From Chlorokybus atmophyticus (Eukaryota; Streptophyta; Chlorokybophyceae; Chlorokybales; Chlorokybaceae), in contig RHPI01003599.1 in the NCBI GenBank assembly GCA_009103225.1, forward strand, positions 202,411 through 266,410: a stretch of 64,000 bases of DNA, written 5' to 3'. Numbering within the stretch: the stretch's first letter is position 1; each line of letters opens with the position of its first letter. Under the pieces are notes generated by a model, which was not told the DNA's origin, did not search any database, and saw only the letters and a program-made list of their open reading frames with translations. A program made the position numbers and the translations under genes. Of the stretch, positions 1-13,439 are shown piece after piece.

Positions 1-3000
1 TAGAGATAAGAGCTGACAACATCACTCGCTAAGCAATGCCACATCAAAAATGTTACCGGGTAAAGCGCCAGCAGTGTTGGAGATGCCGAGCAGAACAGAG
101 GCGTACTTGGGAGACAGATCCTGATGGTTGCAGTACAGACCTGCACGGCTCCATGCGCCGAGACCAAAGGCCACTGACAACAGTGTGACGCAATTCCAAA
201 CTGCCAGCGTGCCTGCAAACCAACATGCCATAAGCACACACCAAGCTTGCATGCCACTACACAGGCATACGGTATTGAGCCCCCTCAAATTACCTGAAGA
301 AGTCAATGCTGCAAGCGCCAGCATGCAAGCAGCGGGTCCCAAAAGTGCAACGCTTTGCGCCAGCTTGCGCACGTGGGTGACACTGGAAGAAGTAAGCTGT
401 GTTTATCATAGAGAAGTGCCTTGACACCATAACTGTCACCTGAGCTTGCCGCATTACCTCCAACCTCGCGCCACCAGGGAATCAGCAACTGGACCAACAA
501 AGGGCGTCATCACAACCTGTAACAGCAACAGTGCTCAGCATTGAACATAGCCAAGTAGTAGAACAGAATGCAGTACACACCATGGCAATGTAAGGTATAA
601 GGGACAACAGCGATGACTTTGCAATGTCCAGTTTGAGAGCGCCTTGAAAAAATGATGGTAACCATGCCAGCAGCGTGTAGTAACCCCAGTTGTAGCAGAA
701 ATGCGCAGCAATGACGCCCCAAACAGGTGATGAAGCAAAAAACTTGCCCCAGGGAACAGTGAGCTTAGACGGAGCTGGAGGTACGCCCACTGCGGCTGTT
801 GCTGTTGCTGCATGCAAAAGGAGCCTCAGTATGCCTCCGGATCATCGTCACAATGTGAACCTCAGATCGAAACAGCATGCGCATTTAAGGCATGGCCTAC
901 CTATGACAGGAGTTGCAGTAGCCTTTTTCTGTTTTGACACGCTGGGCACGGTGTCGGGTTTTAAGATGACCCAACCAATGCACCAGAACAAGCCTGCAAT
1001 GCATAACTCACATGAGATTATGCATGCAGAGTTGGCAGCACGAGTGTGCCCAATGGCACACAACGCGGTTGAAATTTGCAGGCGCATATTCATAGAGCAA
1101 CACTGACCGATCACAGCGAAGAGCCAGAACACGTAGGGCCAGCCCATGGTTGCAATGACTGCTGGAGCAATGAGCAATCCGACCGCGCTACCCAGATCCA
1201 TGCCACCGAACACCAATGAAACAGCTCTCGCTCTTTCAGAGCTAGGAACCTTACTGGCCATGATTGCTGTTGCGGCCGATGGAGCAACCTGAAGTGGCAG
1301 CCCAGATTTGCACCCAAGCTACATGCTGGGGCAGCTCATGCATGTAGTGTCCATATTAACACCTTACCCCTTCACCAAGGCCGACCAAGACACGCGAGGC
1401 ACAAAGCCCCAACAGGGGGTGATGCCGGGAGTATGCTGCTGAAGGTGCCAATAGTGTGCCGATCGACCACAATGCAACTCCAGCCGCTAAAACTTTAGAA
1501 CCACCAAGCTGCGCTGCAACCCAGCCACCGGGCACTTGGGTCACTACATATCCCCTGCCAAATTCGAACCATGTCACAGTCGTATACAATCTCGTATAAT
1601 GCTTGAAGGATATAACACATGCTTGAACAGGGCGGTTGCAATGAATAACAGCTCAAGAACTCAACGCCCTGTGCCCAGGGAGCTATGCTGCCTTGCGAGA
1701 GAACAACAGGCCATCATCAACATCAGCAGTAGGTAGATGATATTGTGCCAAAAGACAATCCAATACTCTTGGCAGGCTATGTGTTGGTTTAGCCCAATAC
1801 AACACGGCAGGATGATGCATGCTCTGTAGTAAATGTCACGGCCAGCAACAGAAACAGGACTCACCAGAAAAAGGCCGATCCGACCAACCCCTTCTGTGAC
1901 GCATTCCACCCAAACTCTTGTGCCATTGGTATGACCGCCACAGACATGTTCACTTTGTCCATATTGCACAACACAAAGGCTGCCGCCATTGCTGCCAACA
2001 AACATATCAGATTGATTATCAGAGTGACACATATGCGAACACGACCGCGAGCACAGCAGCCATGATTGAGAGCATTGACACTAACAGGAACATTAATCAC
2101 AACACGACTGCAGGACAGCTGAAACAACGACAGCAGTCAACACAAGGAGAACTACAAACTGCAACAGGAAGAAGGCAACCAGTGCCGCAAGTCCTGCATG
2201 ACCCACCCAGGCATGAATGCACAGACTGCTTGTGCGTCCATGCATGAGTCCATGAGCGTGAAAAAGTGAGTTTGCTGCAGCGTGCACAGCTGTACTTGTA
2301 CAGTGCGCAGTCATGCAACACATGAAGTAGTGCGTCCAACCCAGCTTTGCAAGTGGACTAACCGTTCTGCAGTCTCCTGATTTAGTCAGTAACCAAAGCA
2401 CTACAACCAGCACGCACTGCGCTGTGCGCCATTGATCTATGAAGAGTTCACAAATCAGTGGCAGATAGATGTTGCATCAACGGCTATATTGATTCTAAGT
2501 GACCGCATTGATTCTAAGTGACCACACAATAACCGACCCACCATATCTACTCAACCATGCACCTTGATAACTAACAACATGCATTGAGCCCGTCAATCCA
2601 TACCTGCTACGATCTGCCACCTCCTTGGCATCCCCCCTGTTGAAGGTGCGACATCAGTTGCTGCGGGAGCAACTGCGCCATTGCCATCCACCAACTGTTC
2701 TGGAGAATCTGCTGACATACTACTACTGCTGGCGTCCCCTGATAACTAGACATGCATGCAGCAATTAAAAAAGAACTGTGTCAGCTCGTAGCAGTCGCAT
2801 TTAGTTACCAAAATGCTTGCACACCTGCAATGCGCACCTGGTCAGCTGTGCTGTTGGCGGATTCGCTGTGCTGTTGGTTCGCAACGTCAATGTCATCAGT
2901 ACGCAACGAGTGAGTGTAGGTGAAAGCCCCGTCCGGGTGTGCCTCCGCAGCAACATGCCTTCTTCTCAAGCGTCTGTGAATTTGACCTATCCTACTGGGT

Positions 3001-3362
3001 GTTGAGCTAACCGACGGCAGCCGACTGCTGCTTCCAGCAAGCCATTGGGAAGAGAATCGAACTGAGCTGCTGCTGCTGCTGGCGCTGTCTTTTGTAGCAA
3101 TGCAGACGGCTGGTATCCGTGCGCCAGACAAGAGCTGGGGCTGCGTTCGCTGCACAAAGCAGTGCAATTCACCATCAGCATGTACTTGCGTTTCAACATG
3201 TCATGCTCTCTATTAGCTGAAGGCATGCCAACAAGCAACACATTGTGACACATCAATTGCTGAGCCACTCCTAGCAGAGCTGCCTGCGGTCACTGCGAAT
3301 TCACATACCGCGCAAGCAGCTTGCGTCTGCAGAGCTGCACAAGCCTGCAGGACATTCGCCAT
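1..3362 (-). CDS. Plastid SLC17/ANTR-type anion transporter (3' end off window)
   Basis: Major-facilitator carrier of the SLC17 / plant ANTR (phosphate or organic anion) group, expected in a plastid envelope or thylakoid membrane. Ten exons in consistent phase: 3309-3362, 2825-3149, 2604-2738, 1865-1991, 1368-1554, 1108-1288, 581-807, 458-516, 294-382, 57-212, about 513 codons so far; the last coding piece lies beyond base 1. The ATG at 3362 opens a Ser/Ala/Arg-rich, mostly uncharged leader of about 170 residues that reads as a chloroplast transit peptide. The membrane part then starts with FVLCNMDKVNMSVA and GYVVTQVPGGW, both typical of ANTR proteins, and later has AGLYCNHQDLSPKYA near the C-terminal helices. 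The substrate cannot be read from sequence. The 612-bp intron between 1992 and 2603 contains a short direct repeat (gattctaagtgacc, twice near 2490-2522). Confidence 0.88.
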
Positions 3363-4803
3363 GCTTGTTTTCTCAAAGGCTGTGAGTGCTCCAGCAGCTG
3401 ACGTACGACTGAATGGGGTCCTAGCTTGAAATTCCACATGCAAAGCCAATCACCGCAGAGACAGTCCACTGCTTCACCACAGCTTCTTTGATCACCTCAA
3501 CGCCGACCCCAATGTCATGACGCACTAAATCAAGCTACACCGGCTCGATGTACAGCTCTCCTACACAATGACAGGAAACAAGTAGCCTCCACGACCTCGT
3601 CCTTAACCACCTCCCCGTCGCCGTGACCGGCAGCGGCAGCGTTAGTAAGGATATACTTGGCCGCATTTAGGGTTTGGGCTTTCCACCCTCGGATTACCGG
3701 TACGGTTGAACAACTCGGATTCCATGTGGATTACACGACCCGGGTTGGTGGGCCAGATTATGAACTTCCGGTTCTGATCGTGTCAAACGGCACGATCCGG
3801 GTCGGCTTCCTATGGGTGAAGCTGGCCGGGCATAAACCGGCGGCGGCGGAGGCGGCGGCAGTGCTGGGGATGTTGTGGTTGTTCGGGAGGGCGTAGCTAG
3901 CATCAGGAAGGCTCTATATATCTAGAGTGTTGTGTCGTCAACTGGACTGCTGAAACAACCGCTCCATCTGATCAAATAACCAGTCACAACAATTGGACAG
4001 TCAGAGTCAAAGCAGCTGCTGGCCGGTTGGCATATGCTGCAGCCAGGGAAGCTGCGGGAGGGACCAGGCCAATGCTGCCAGCTGGCGGCTGTTCTAAACA
4101 TTCGATGGAGCTTTGAATTGTCCCTGTAGCCATTATCAGGTCGGTTGAGCTGTCATGATGGTACAGGTGTTTGTATGCAATCCTGCTTACATCTGGAAGC
4201 TGTGGGTGAGCACCAGACCCAACCCTCCAAAGGGCGTGACCACCATGTAGCAAATACAAGGTCGTCGCATTATTCTTCTCCCCACCACAGCTTGCGCATG
4301 GCAGCTGCATTCAGTCATTGCCGATAAGCACCTGTCAGGCCAGCAGTGTATGTGTACTGCGTGCATGCAGCCTCATGAACAACAAGTGCATTCAGACCAG
4401 TAGGTGCACATCTTCTGTTGTGGATCATGCGAGTAAGGATCACTCTACGTCACACCTATGTGGTCTGATTGGTGTGGCTTGTCAGCTTGTTACTCTTCGC
4501 TTTTGGTTGTGCAGTCTTTCCTCCAATTGCCCATAGCTCACGGCAGCTGTCATGCATTGTTGCATATCTGTGCTGTCATGCGTTTGAGAAGTTCATGCCG
4601 TCATCGGCTAGGTATAGCATAGTGCTCAGCAGGGACAGCAGCAGCTTGCAAGCGTATTTCATAAAATGGAAGCACTATTGAAGCATGCAGCTGTCGACTG
4701 ATTGTCACACTCACTCTCATGATGGCGTTTGAGCTCTAGTACTAGGTGTGTACAGCATTGTGGCATTGCTCCACCCTGTGCTCACACAGCAAGTGTGTTC
4801 AGG
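3363..4803. other. Intergenic, divergent promoters, no gene supported
   Basis: The stretch lies between the starts of the transporter (minus) and the RING-WD40 gene (plus). Overlapping open frames at 3657-3903 are GC-rich on both strands and match no family I know. 4318-4681 is open in places but has no domain. A CGG-rich patch at 3837-3862 makes the Pro/Ala-rich shadow frames. Confidence 0.5.
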
Positions 4804-7800
4804 ATGCCCGCGACATGCAAGCTGTGTCGTGAAGTACCAGTCGGGCGGGCTTGCGTAGTGGCACCATGTGGCCATCTGCTGTGCGAGGCCTGTGCGCTGC
4901 CATGGATTGCTGCGCGCGCTGAGCGGTGCCCAGCATGCCGTGCGCCTCTGAATGAACAAGGCTTCATCAGGATATCTGCTCTCAGCGAAAGCAGTGCACC
5001 TCCTACTGATCTCGACAATGGCGCTAATGTGAGTTTGTGCGCTCCACACTGAAGTGGAAGAGCATTTACTGCAGTATTGTGTGCTTTCCTGTGCTGAACA
5101 CCAACCCTTGTACAGTCGCCTGGTGCTGAGCGGGTGCCAGTGGAGGTTGGCGAGGACATGCAAGTGAGTGCACAGGGTGTATTGTTGGATATTGCAATGC
5201 AGCACCCTCTATGCCGTGGCTGCTTTGATTGCATGCCTGGGCGACATGCAGCGTGTCACCAGGCATGCTGGCGTGCTTCTTTAGTGGCTGCTGTAGGTGC
5301 TGACTTGTGTGTATTTCGCAGGTGCAGAGGTTGCTGGGCTACGTGTCTGAGAGATGGCAGGCTGTCGTTGCTGACAAGTCCCGGATGAAGGTGTTGCATT
5401 GTACACTGACAGCCACGCCAGTAAGCAACACCATCAAGTGCAGTTGCATGTGGATTAAACTTTTATGACTGCAGGTCCGAGTTGTGGAGCTGGAAAGGGA
5501 CAATCAGCGGTTAGCTGCGGAGCTGCAGCTTGCCCATTCCGAAAACACGCAGGTACTGATAAAGATACTATGTGGCTGCCCATCACATTTAGAGGGAACT
5601 GCTGTTGCTATTCGGTGTGGAGTCTATTCCTGCTGTACGAGTCACAGTAGCGTTATTCCCTTGCGTTTGTCATTGGTTTAAGCCCACAGTCTTGGGCTGT
5701 TTCCTGCGCAACATGCTACTACTACTACTTGTGTTGGGTGCTATAGTGCGCAGTTGCGCCTTTTGAGCGTAATACAATGCGCAGTATAATGACCGTTGGG
5801 TGTATGAATGGCCTAGATGTCTTCGTTCTGCCAGATGTTTATTACTGGTATCCTAGTTATAAGACCCGCAACATAGGTCTCATATTGGTTTCTCAAACAG
5901 CTGCTCCAAAAGTTGCGAATTGCCCTTGCAAGCCCAGTTGGCAGCCCTCAGCCACCAACAGGAGCACCGCAATCGACCACCACAAGTGGCAAGGTAAGGC
6001 ACAGGTGTCGCAGTAAGCAGAAACTTTGCATATCTCATCAACCTGAGAACGCATTGCCTGCCTCAGTGTCCTGTGGCTCACCTATACTGCAACTTGTGGA
6101 ATGCGTTTTGGTAGCATGGCTGCTAATCAAACAATGGTCTTAACTTGTGGCATGAACAGCTGTCCACGTCAAGGCTTGATCGGCAAGATAGGCCCCCGCG
6201 TGCACCCTCACCGCAAGGCTTGAGTGAAGGAGGCGAGTTTCACTCCAACGGCATAACGCACAGTGGAAGCTACGACCGTCTGGCTGCCAACGCTGTGGAG
6301 CGGTCATCCGCAGGCTCTCCCGACAGGCTGGAAAGGCACTCTTCTTCTTCTCCTTCTTCTCAACAAGCATCTCCGCCCGATTGGGAGCTCGTGCGCACGT
6401 TTGATACGCATGCAGAACCCATCCATGGCATCGCGGTGCACCCTTCCCTTGGCGGCAACCTTGTCGCAACGGCGTCGTGGGATCACACATGCAAGGTGGG
6501 AGCGACATTGAGTTAGGCTGTTTCTGGCTATGCCACATCCTGATTATATTGATGCTATGTCTAGGTGTACGACCTCAACCAAGATGATGTCTGCCTGGTT
6601 CTTCAAGGGCACTCCATGGGCCTTTATGCAGCGCGCTTTGCATACGGCCATCCCACACTCCTTGGAACTGTGTCTTCTGACCAAACCTGCAGGCTATGGA
6701 GCCTTGATACTGGCGGTTGCATACAGGTTGGTTGCTTTACACCAAGCTATGCTTTGCTATGAGTCTCAACGTTGGTGCTGCCTGCAGGTGCTGGCTGGGC
6801 ATCAAGATGAGGTGAACTCCTTATCATTTCACCGGAACGCTTACCACTTGCTGGCCACTGGCTCGGATGACAAAACAGGAGCCATATGGGATGCTGAGAC
6901 TGGCCAAGTTGTTTGCCGTCTGATAGGACACACAGAGCCTGTTTACGGCGTGTGCTTCTCTCCACAGGTGCGTTTCCACACCCAATACTCTACATGTTAT
7001 GTGTAACATGTTGCAACTGATGTCGTTCGTTGCTCAGGGATCCATTGTAGCTACCGTGTCATTTGATTGGACTGTGCGCCTGTGGTAAGTATTAACGGAT
7101 GCATGTCGGTTGACAGTTGTGGCTCAATGTGTATGGTGGTATGCATGCAACCGAGGTACATTGACTCTTCTTAGGGATGCCAATACGGGAGGCTTGGTTC
7201 ACGTGCTGAAGGGTCAGCACACAGACGATGTCATTGGTGTTGACCTTGATAACAGGTAGTTTGGTGTTGGATTTGATTCAACTATGTGTTGCAAGCCTAC
7301 CATGCGAACTAAACTGTTGTGGTACGTAGTGGCCGATGGATGGCAACGGGCAGTGATGATGCTACATGCCGCGTCTGGGACACAAGGCGATGGGCAGAGG
7401 TGGCAGTGTTGAGGGAGCATGGAGGTGAGGTCAAGCGCGTGGCATTTGCGCCCTCTTCCCAAATGCTCGCCACAACGTCTGGGGACACTTGTGCACGGCT
7501 TTTCGATACGTCCACTTTCAAATGCACACAAGTCCTGAGGTAAGGACTACCGACAGGGTCCATTTTTGCTTGCATACAAGTGCATGCTGATGAAAGCCTA
7601 CAAGCCTATTGCTTGCCTGTAACTTCACAGCATGTTGTCCAGTAACAACATGTACAGACCCTTCTGCGCATCGTGCTGTTTGTGCGATGCCAATGCGATT
7701 GCACGTCAGCTAGCGTATCATCTCAAGGCTCTGAGTTGACACCCGTGTGCTCCTCAGGTCGCATACGGATCATGTGTTTGATGCGGCTTGGGGACCGGAT

Positions 7801-7869
7801 TCCAGTTATCTTGTGACGGGCAGTCACGATCGAACATGGAAGCTGTGGCGCCCAAGACACGCGCACTGA
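4804..7869 (+). CDS. RING finger, coiled-coil, seven-blade WD40 protein (likely E3 ubiquitin ligase)
   Basis: Thirteen exons in phase give about 546 residues: 4804-5028, 5116-5163, 5322-5390, 5475-5552, 5901-5993, 6160-6495, 6565-6726, 6788-6967, 7038-7084, 7175-7255, 7330-7539 and 7758-7869 are certain. The start ATG at 4804 puts a C3HC4 RING at residues 5-45 (C5, C8, C22, H24, C27, C30, C42, C45). A heptad-like stretch follows (VVELERDNQRLAAEL in exon 4), then a Ser/Pro-rich linker. The C-terminal half holds seven WD40 repeats; their ends read SWDHTCKVYD, SSDQTCRLWS, SDDKTGAIWD, SFDWTVRLWD, SDDATCRVWD, a degenerate SGDTCARLFD and SHDRTWKLWR. RING proteins recruit E2-ubiquitin and a beta-propeller binds substrate, so an E3 ligase role is inferred. 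The domain order is that of COP1, but the propeller is generic and I do not call it COP1. Confidence 0.9.
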
Positions 7870-8906
7870 CAACAAGTATTCCAGTGACTACAGGGAGGGT
7901 GCTGATGCAAGTTTTGGTAGGATGGCCATACGGTTCAATGTTGTGACGTTGTGGTAATGTACGTATCTGTGTACTGCGTGGAACCATTGCTTCGTGTAGC
8001 AAGTAGGGTTATGTATGTGCGTAGTAGCTACTACTCAATCATTTGTAGAACATTTCGCTGGTTGGTACACGATGACCAACCAACAATGTGTTTACTTTAC
8101 TAATAGGTAATCTATACTGGTTGTCTACACATGTTGTGTATTGCTATCTCCATGTGTGTGTTGTGGAGCATTGCAAAGCTGGCTGTGTTACAAGCAGCTG
8201 TCCCATGTCTTCTGCACTGTGGTACTGCATATGCGCGTGTGCACGTGCACGCCTGTGCGCAAGCTGCTTGTCAACACTTGCATTTAACATTGCTACTTGG
8301 CAACGCCGCGCCTTGTGTCTGCAGGCAGAGTTCAGCGGTATTTGTGCATAGGAGAGGTGCGTGCATGTGCCGCGCAGCATGAAAGGAGTCTGATCATGCT
8401 TGTGACATGCGCTTGGTATGCATTCAACCAATGACTGCAATTGTCTGACACAAAAGACGTGGTGTGCTGTTTAGGACAACTGGGTGGTGATATCCATCTC
8501 ACTGAAGGCGTCCATGAGAACTGCAACCATATGCATGGGGCTGATGGTCAGCACTTGCCACGTTCATGTTTCAAGTGGAAGATGCACAGCATGCACAGGC
8601 GCTATCATACAGGTTGCACCAAGGCGGTAAGTCAAAGACACCACTTCCTTTATTGTTTTGTTAAGGAAAAAAAATAATGCTAGTCTCACAAGCTCTCTAC
8701 ACTGAGATCTGTACCTACGCACGCGTATCATCACTGTGAACTGTGGAGACCCTCCGCTCACACAGCCACATCTATACTATGAACAAATACACTGGTATCT
8801 ACTGCCTGTCCTGGCAATGTGCCGTTGTCAACTCACCCGGTCTGATGTACATTTCCTCAAGCTGACATGCAGCCGTATCAAAGAATGGTGATACAAACAA
8901 AATTCC
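7870..8906. other. Convergent 3' region, no gene supported
   Basis: The stretch lies between the stops of the RING-WD40 gene and the glycosidase gene, so it should hold both 3' UTRs. It is TG/CA rich. Open frames at 8088-8680 show no domain. A short A-rich run lies near 8667-8677. Confidence 0.5.
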
Positions 8907-11900
8907 TCAAGCTATCTGCGTGACAGAGAGGTTGCTAACGGCCACCTGCGTAACCGTGTTGGCAACCTGGCTGGAGACGGATATGCCCGCAAGGCGTGTG
9001 CCCGACACTGCAAAGGGTGCGGATGAGGTGGCGTACACGGTTCGCCAGACATTGCCATCATCCGAAACCTGAGCCAGCAGGGAGTTCTTGTTGATGCCGA
9101 GGGACAGCCACAGCGGGAGGGCGTTGCCGGTGGCGCGCGTGTAGAGGTGGTTGAGGTCCGTCACGGCGTTGATGGCGACGTCCCCGCGGATGATCAGCCC
9201 CACCGCTCCCGCCGGCGTGACGTACAGATGCGCCATGGGAGAGTCCCTGGCAACTGTTGCCCTGATCATCACACCCGCCTCGCAGGAGGGTGCGCTGCCT
9301 CCAATCGAAGGCTGAGCCAGACAGGCGATGGCTTGCACCTGAGCCCGCACCCGCATACCCAACCCGCTGCGCGTGTAGTTGTAAGAGAAGACCATGCTAA
9401 AGGCGTCGAAGCCGCTTATGTTGCTGTCATCCGCAGCGGCGTTGACTCCCGGCCCACCTGCGGTGATGTTGTACAGCGACCGCGTAGAGTCGTACCACAC
9501 GCCCCCAGCGTAGTTGCCAACGCTGTTGACAGCAGGCAGGCTGTTGTACAGCCGCATGTTCGCCGGCAGCGATCCAACAGAGTCCGCCACGGGGGTCGTG
9601 ATGGTGAAGAACGCCACCAGCGAGTACGCCTTCACGCCCTCCGGCACGATTATGCTATGCAACTGTGCTCCACCATCACTCCACCCAACAAACCGGTACT
9701 TCACGCCCGCATACACCATCGACTGCACATAGTTGGTGACCAGTCAGTTTGCTGATCGAGCCACAACTTACTGCACAACATGCATCGCACAAACACCACT
9801 TACCCGTGCTTCAATCGTGACATTGGAGCCAGCCGGCAGCTTCAACTTGAGGACGTCGTAGTTGTTCTTGTCGTCAATGAACATGCGACCGTGAGGGAAG
9901 CCCGAGACCGTGACGGGAACCAGCACGGCGGGGGGAGGTGGCGGAGGAGGTGAGGGAGGTGGAGGAGGTGGTGAAGGAGAAGGTGGAGGAGGGGGAGGAG
10001 AAGGTGACGGTGGAGGTGGAGGAGGTGAAGGAGGAGGAGGAGGTGAGGGCGAGGGTGGAGGCGGGGGAGGTGAAGGAGGAGGGGGAGGAGATGGAGAAGG
10101 TGGAGGCGGGGGAGGAGAAGGTGNNNNNNNNNNNNNNNNNNNNNNNNNNNNNNNNNNNNNNNNNNNNNNNNNNNNNNNNNNNNNNNNNNNNNNNNNNNNN
10201 NNNNNNNNNNNNNNNNNNNNNNNNNNNNNNNNNNNNNNNNNNNNNNNNNNNNNNNNNNNNNNNNNNNNGAAGGAGGGGGCGGAGGTGGAGAAGGAGAAGG
10301 AGGAGGTGGCGGAGGTGTAGGGGAGGGAGGAGGTGAAGGAGGAGGTGGTGAAGGAGGCGAAGGAGGTGGTGGAGATGAGGGTGGTGGAGGCGACGGCTTT
10401 GGGGGCGGGGGTGACGGCCCAGGGGGCGGAGGTGACGGTGGCGGCGTGGGCGGTGGTGAGGGCGGGGGGGGCGGGCCTGGCAATTGCGGGCCGAAGTAGA
10501 GCACAACCACCTCTGACGGCGGGATGGTGATATTGTACCCGAAGGTGTAACCCGGTAGGTTGATCTGGGCAATATTCTCAGACTTGAATACACCCCTAAG
10601 CTTGCCGTCTGCCGAGTAGTCGAATGTCTGCCCCGCCCACTGAATCCCGTACTTGTTGTACGCGCTGTTGCACGTCAAACGCTTCAGAGTCGCCCGACCC
10701 CTCGGCTCCTGCAGCACCAGAGTCACTTGCAATTGCTCCCGATCACTCCTCATGGTATCACTTGGCTCCCTGCAGTGTCCAAACCATGAGTAAAAGGATT
10801 TGTTTGCATGTGTCCATGTGTGCATGTGTGTGTCTTGCATAAACTGAGGTAAACTCACTTGTTGATGACGACTATTTTGAAGCGGCTGGTGTCGGTGTTG
10901 TAAATGGCCCAGGCTTCGAGCTGCGGGGTAGCGGATGACATGGGGATGGGGGCGACAGAGGCGAGCGGGCCGAGGATGTCCGCGAGCACGTAGGCTGCAT
11001 AGTAGGGCGCCGCAACGGTCCAGATCGGCGCCCCGTTTGTCGGATTGATTCTCCGCACAAACGGCGTGTACGCACCGCTGTTGCTTGTCATACATACCAT
11101 TGAGATACCCATGTTTGCCGCCTGCAGCAGGTAATGCACCTCCGCTATTGTCGCCCTGTATGCAGTTAATGTTAGCTGTCAGTTGTTGGGACTTACCCAA
11201 AGTACTATACACCGTAAGCACTCCGTATGTGGCATGGGCAACAGAAGCGCTATGAGTATCACAGCATACACTGCAATCTGGTATGTTGTAATCTACTGTA
11301 GTACCATCTTGTCTGATTTGCACCAGATTGTACGTGTGCGGGTGCATGCATGCATGCGGGTTTACAATGTAATACACAATCACTTACCCAAAGGTGTCGG
11401 AGACATTGCGACGGCCGCCGCAGCTGGCGGTGGCATGTTCGGTGAGGACGATGTTGCGGTTGATCCCGTTGGCGGCGGTCAGGGCGCCGACCTGGGTGAT
11501 GTACTTCTTGAGGAAGCTCGGCTGGCCCGTCACGCTGAGCAGCTTTGGCACATCGAGCGGGGCGTCCGGGTTTGAACACAGCCCGAAGAAGTAGTGATGG
11601 AATGAGAATGCCCTGGAAGGTCCAGTGGGGCCCATAAACCTTGATATGTGCTTCTGCAAACACCAACATCAGCGTCAGAGACAGCGTGTGTGTGTGTGTG
11701 CGCGCGCACGCGTGGGCGTGCATGTGGGTTGCTATCAGCAGTAAACATGCAGCCGCATACAAACATTGCATTGGTGTGCATGCAACCTTGGTGCAGGATG
11801 TGCTTGATGTGCTTGATGGTGGTGATGTGGGACAACGTGTCACACTTACCGACACGTTGACGTTCCAAGGGTGTGAATAGCTGGCGGTGATGACGCCTGA

Positions 11901-13277
11901 TACCCAGATATCGTTGGGAAGTCCCGTGCCCTGGAACTCCTGGTTGTACTGGCTTGTGTAGGTGTTGAACAGCGTGTCGTAGCTGGCCATGTTCCAGGGC
12001 GTTCCAGGCCACCCCGCCAACGGCGCCGCGGCATACGGGATCTGCGACTCTGTCACATTCAACCGGCCACCCGCAGCCATCAAGGAATCGGGCTCGTTGA
12101 TCAGCTCCACACCCGTGATGTTCTCTGCGCCGATGTACTCCACAAGCCTCTGTGAAGGATTGGATCGAAGCTTGAGCTCAAGCACAGGTCAATGTGTACG
12201 TGTGATGATGGAATGAAGCTTGTTTATGCATGCACATACTAGAGTGTACGCGTTATTGTAATGTGATGCACGCTGTATCGGTATCGGCCACACATATGCG
12301 TTGATGACCACACACGCAAGCACGCGCACCTTAACAAATGTGGCGTTGATGGGGAGTCTGTTGGCGTCTGAGGCGAGGCCAAGTGTGGGGAGTAGCTTGA
12401 CGCCTGAGCGGTAAATGAGGGTCTGGAGGACGGCGATGGTGCCGCGGGTGACGCGCTCATAGTCGTCGCTGTCGGTGGCGAAGTCCGCGTCGTCGTACGT
12501 GGTGTCGAACCCCGTGCCCGTGTTGGCACGCAGCACAATGCTGTGGTTGAATGTGTTCAGGTTTTTGAGGAGTTGCACCAGGTATGGGTCTGTTGCACGC
12601 AAAGCACATGGGGATACATGTTAGGGCTATATATAGTTGTTCACGTCCCAAGTGCACAGTTTTCGTTTTCTTTTTGTTACTCTGACGCCTAAGTAGTGTG
12701 CGTTTACCAAATATAGTTGGATGCGCACACATGCACAGTTGAGGAAGCTACGCTGTAAAGTGTATACAACAGCAATGCATGTCAAGCAACTTGTTGTATA
12801 GCGTTGTGTATAGAGCAGCAGAGTACTCAGGTATCTACAGCAGTTGATACTGAAGCGTAGCAGAAGCTGCGATTTCTGCACTGTACCAAACACCATGCAG
12901 TGCTGCAGTATGCAAACATCCATAACGTTGTGTACGTATGACTTGTATCAATCGGCCCTGTGCACGGACCTGGGACTTGGACGGCGGAGGTGTTGGAGCC
13001 CAGACCCATCCACTGTTGGAGGTCAGTCCACCCAAGCGAGAAGCAGATGAAGTTGCCGCGCACCACCGGTAGACTCGCGTCTGGATATGCTTGCACCCCA
13101 ACCACCGCATCCTGTGTGACACACACATGTTATGGTTATCGTTGTCGTCATGGTTGTTGTTGGCTGCGAAGACCAAGTGCACTGGACACTCACTTGTGCG
13201 TGGGTGGTTGCAAGGGTGCACAGGAGTGTGATGACCGCGAGGATGAGGTAAGTGGTGATTGTTCTTGAGGCCGCCAT
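8907..13277 (-). CDS. Secreted GH79-type glycoside hydrolase with Pro-rich linker and C-terminal module
   Basis: Eight exons: 13194-13277, 12970-13111, 12330-12589, 11850-12149, 11388-11653, 10859-11155, 9804-10769, 8907-9722. Exon 1 is a clean signal peptide (hydrophobic core LILAVITLLCTLA, then THAQ). The catalytic part resembles GH79 (beta-glucuronidase/heparanase family): the probable acid/base Glu is in GVELINEPDS, the probable nucleophile Glu in IVLTEHATASCGG, followed by RRNVSDTFGATIAEVHYLL, as in fungal GH79. A beta domain with IQWAGQTFDYSADGK matches the GH79 C-terminal module. A long (P/S)-rich linker of extensin/pherophorin style follows, crossed by a 145-base gap at 10124-10268, and then an unrecognised all-beta-looking module of about 310 residues. 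Frames on either side of the gap do not fit a 145-base gap, so the real gap is another size. Likely acts on uronic-acid polymers in the wall or matrix; the substrate is unknown. Confidence 0.85.
10124..10268. other. Assembly gap (145 N) inside Pro-rich linker
   Basis: The gap falls in the repetitive GGAGGT/(P)n-coding part of the glycosidase gene. The reading frame on entry (Pro-Ser repeats) and the one needed on exit differ, so the true length is not 145. Confidence 0.95.
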
Positions 13278-13439
13278 TGGAGCGGCGGTATGCGGAGGGT
13301 GGTCACTTAGTTGATGATGCCCATGACCTGTGCAGGTTGTTGGTTGATAAGTTAGGGAACAGTGGCTTCTGCATTGTTTGACACTCCTTGCTGTTCTTGA
13401 GATGCTCACACGCATTCACACACTCGCACACAGCCACTC

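Noticed and set aside
4804-7869. Direct naming as COP1
   Set aside because: Domain order agrees, but no COP1-specific propeller or coiled-coil words were recognised.
9147-9755. Plus-strand 202-residue frame
   Set aside because: Antisense shadow of the last glycosidase exon, rich in Arg/His with no domain.
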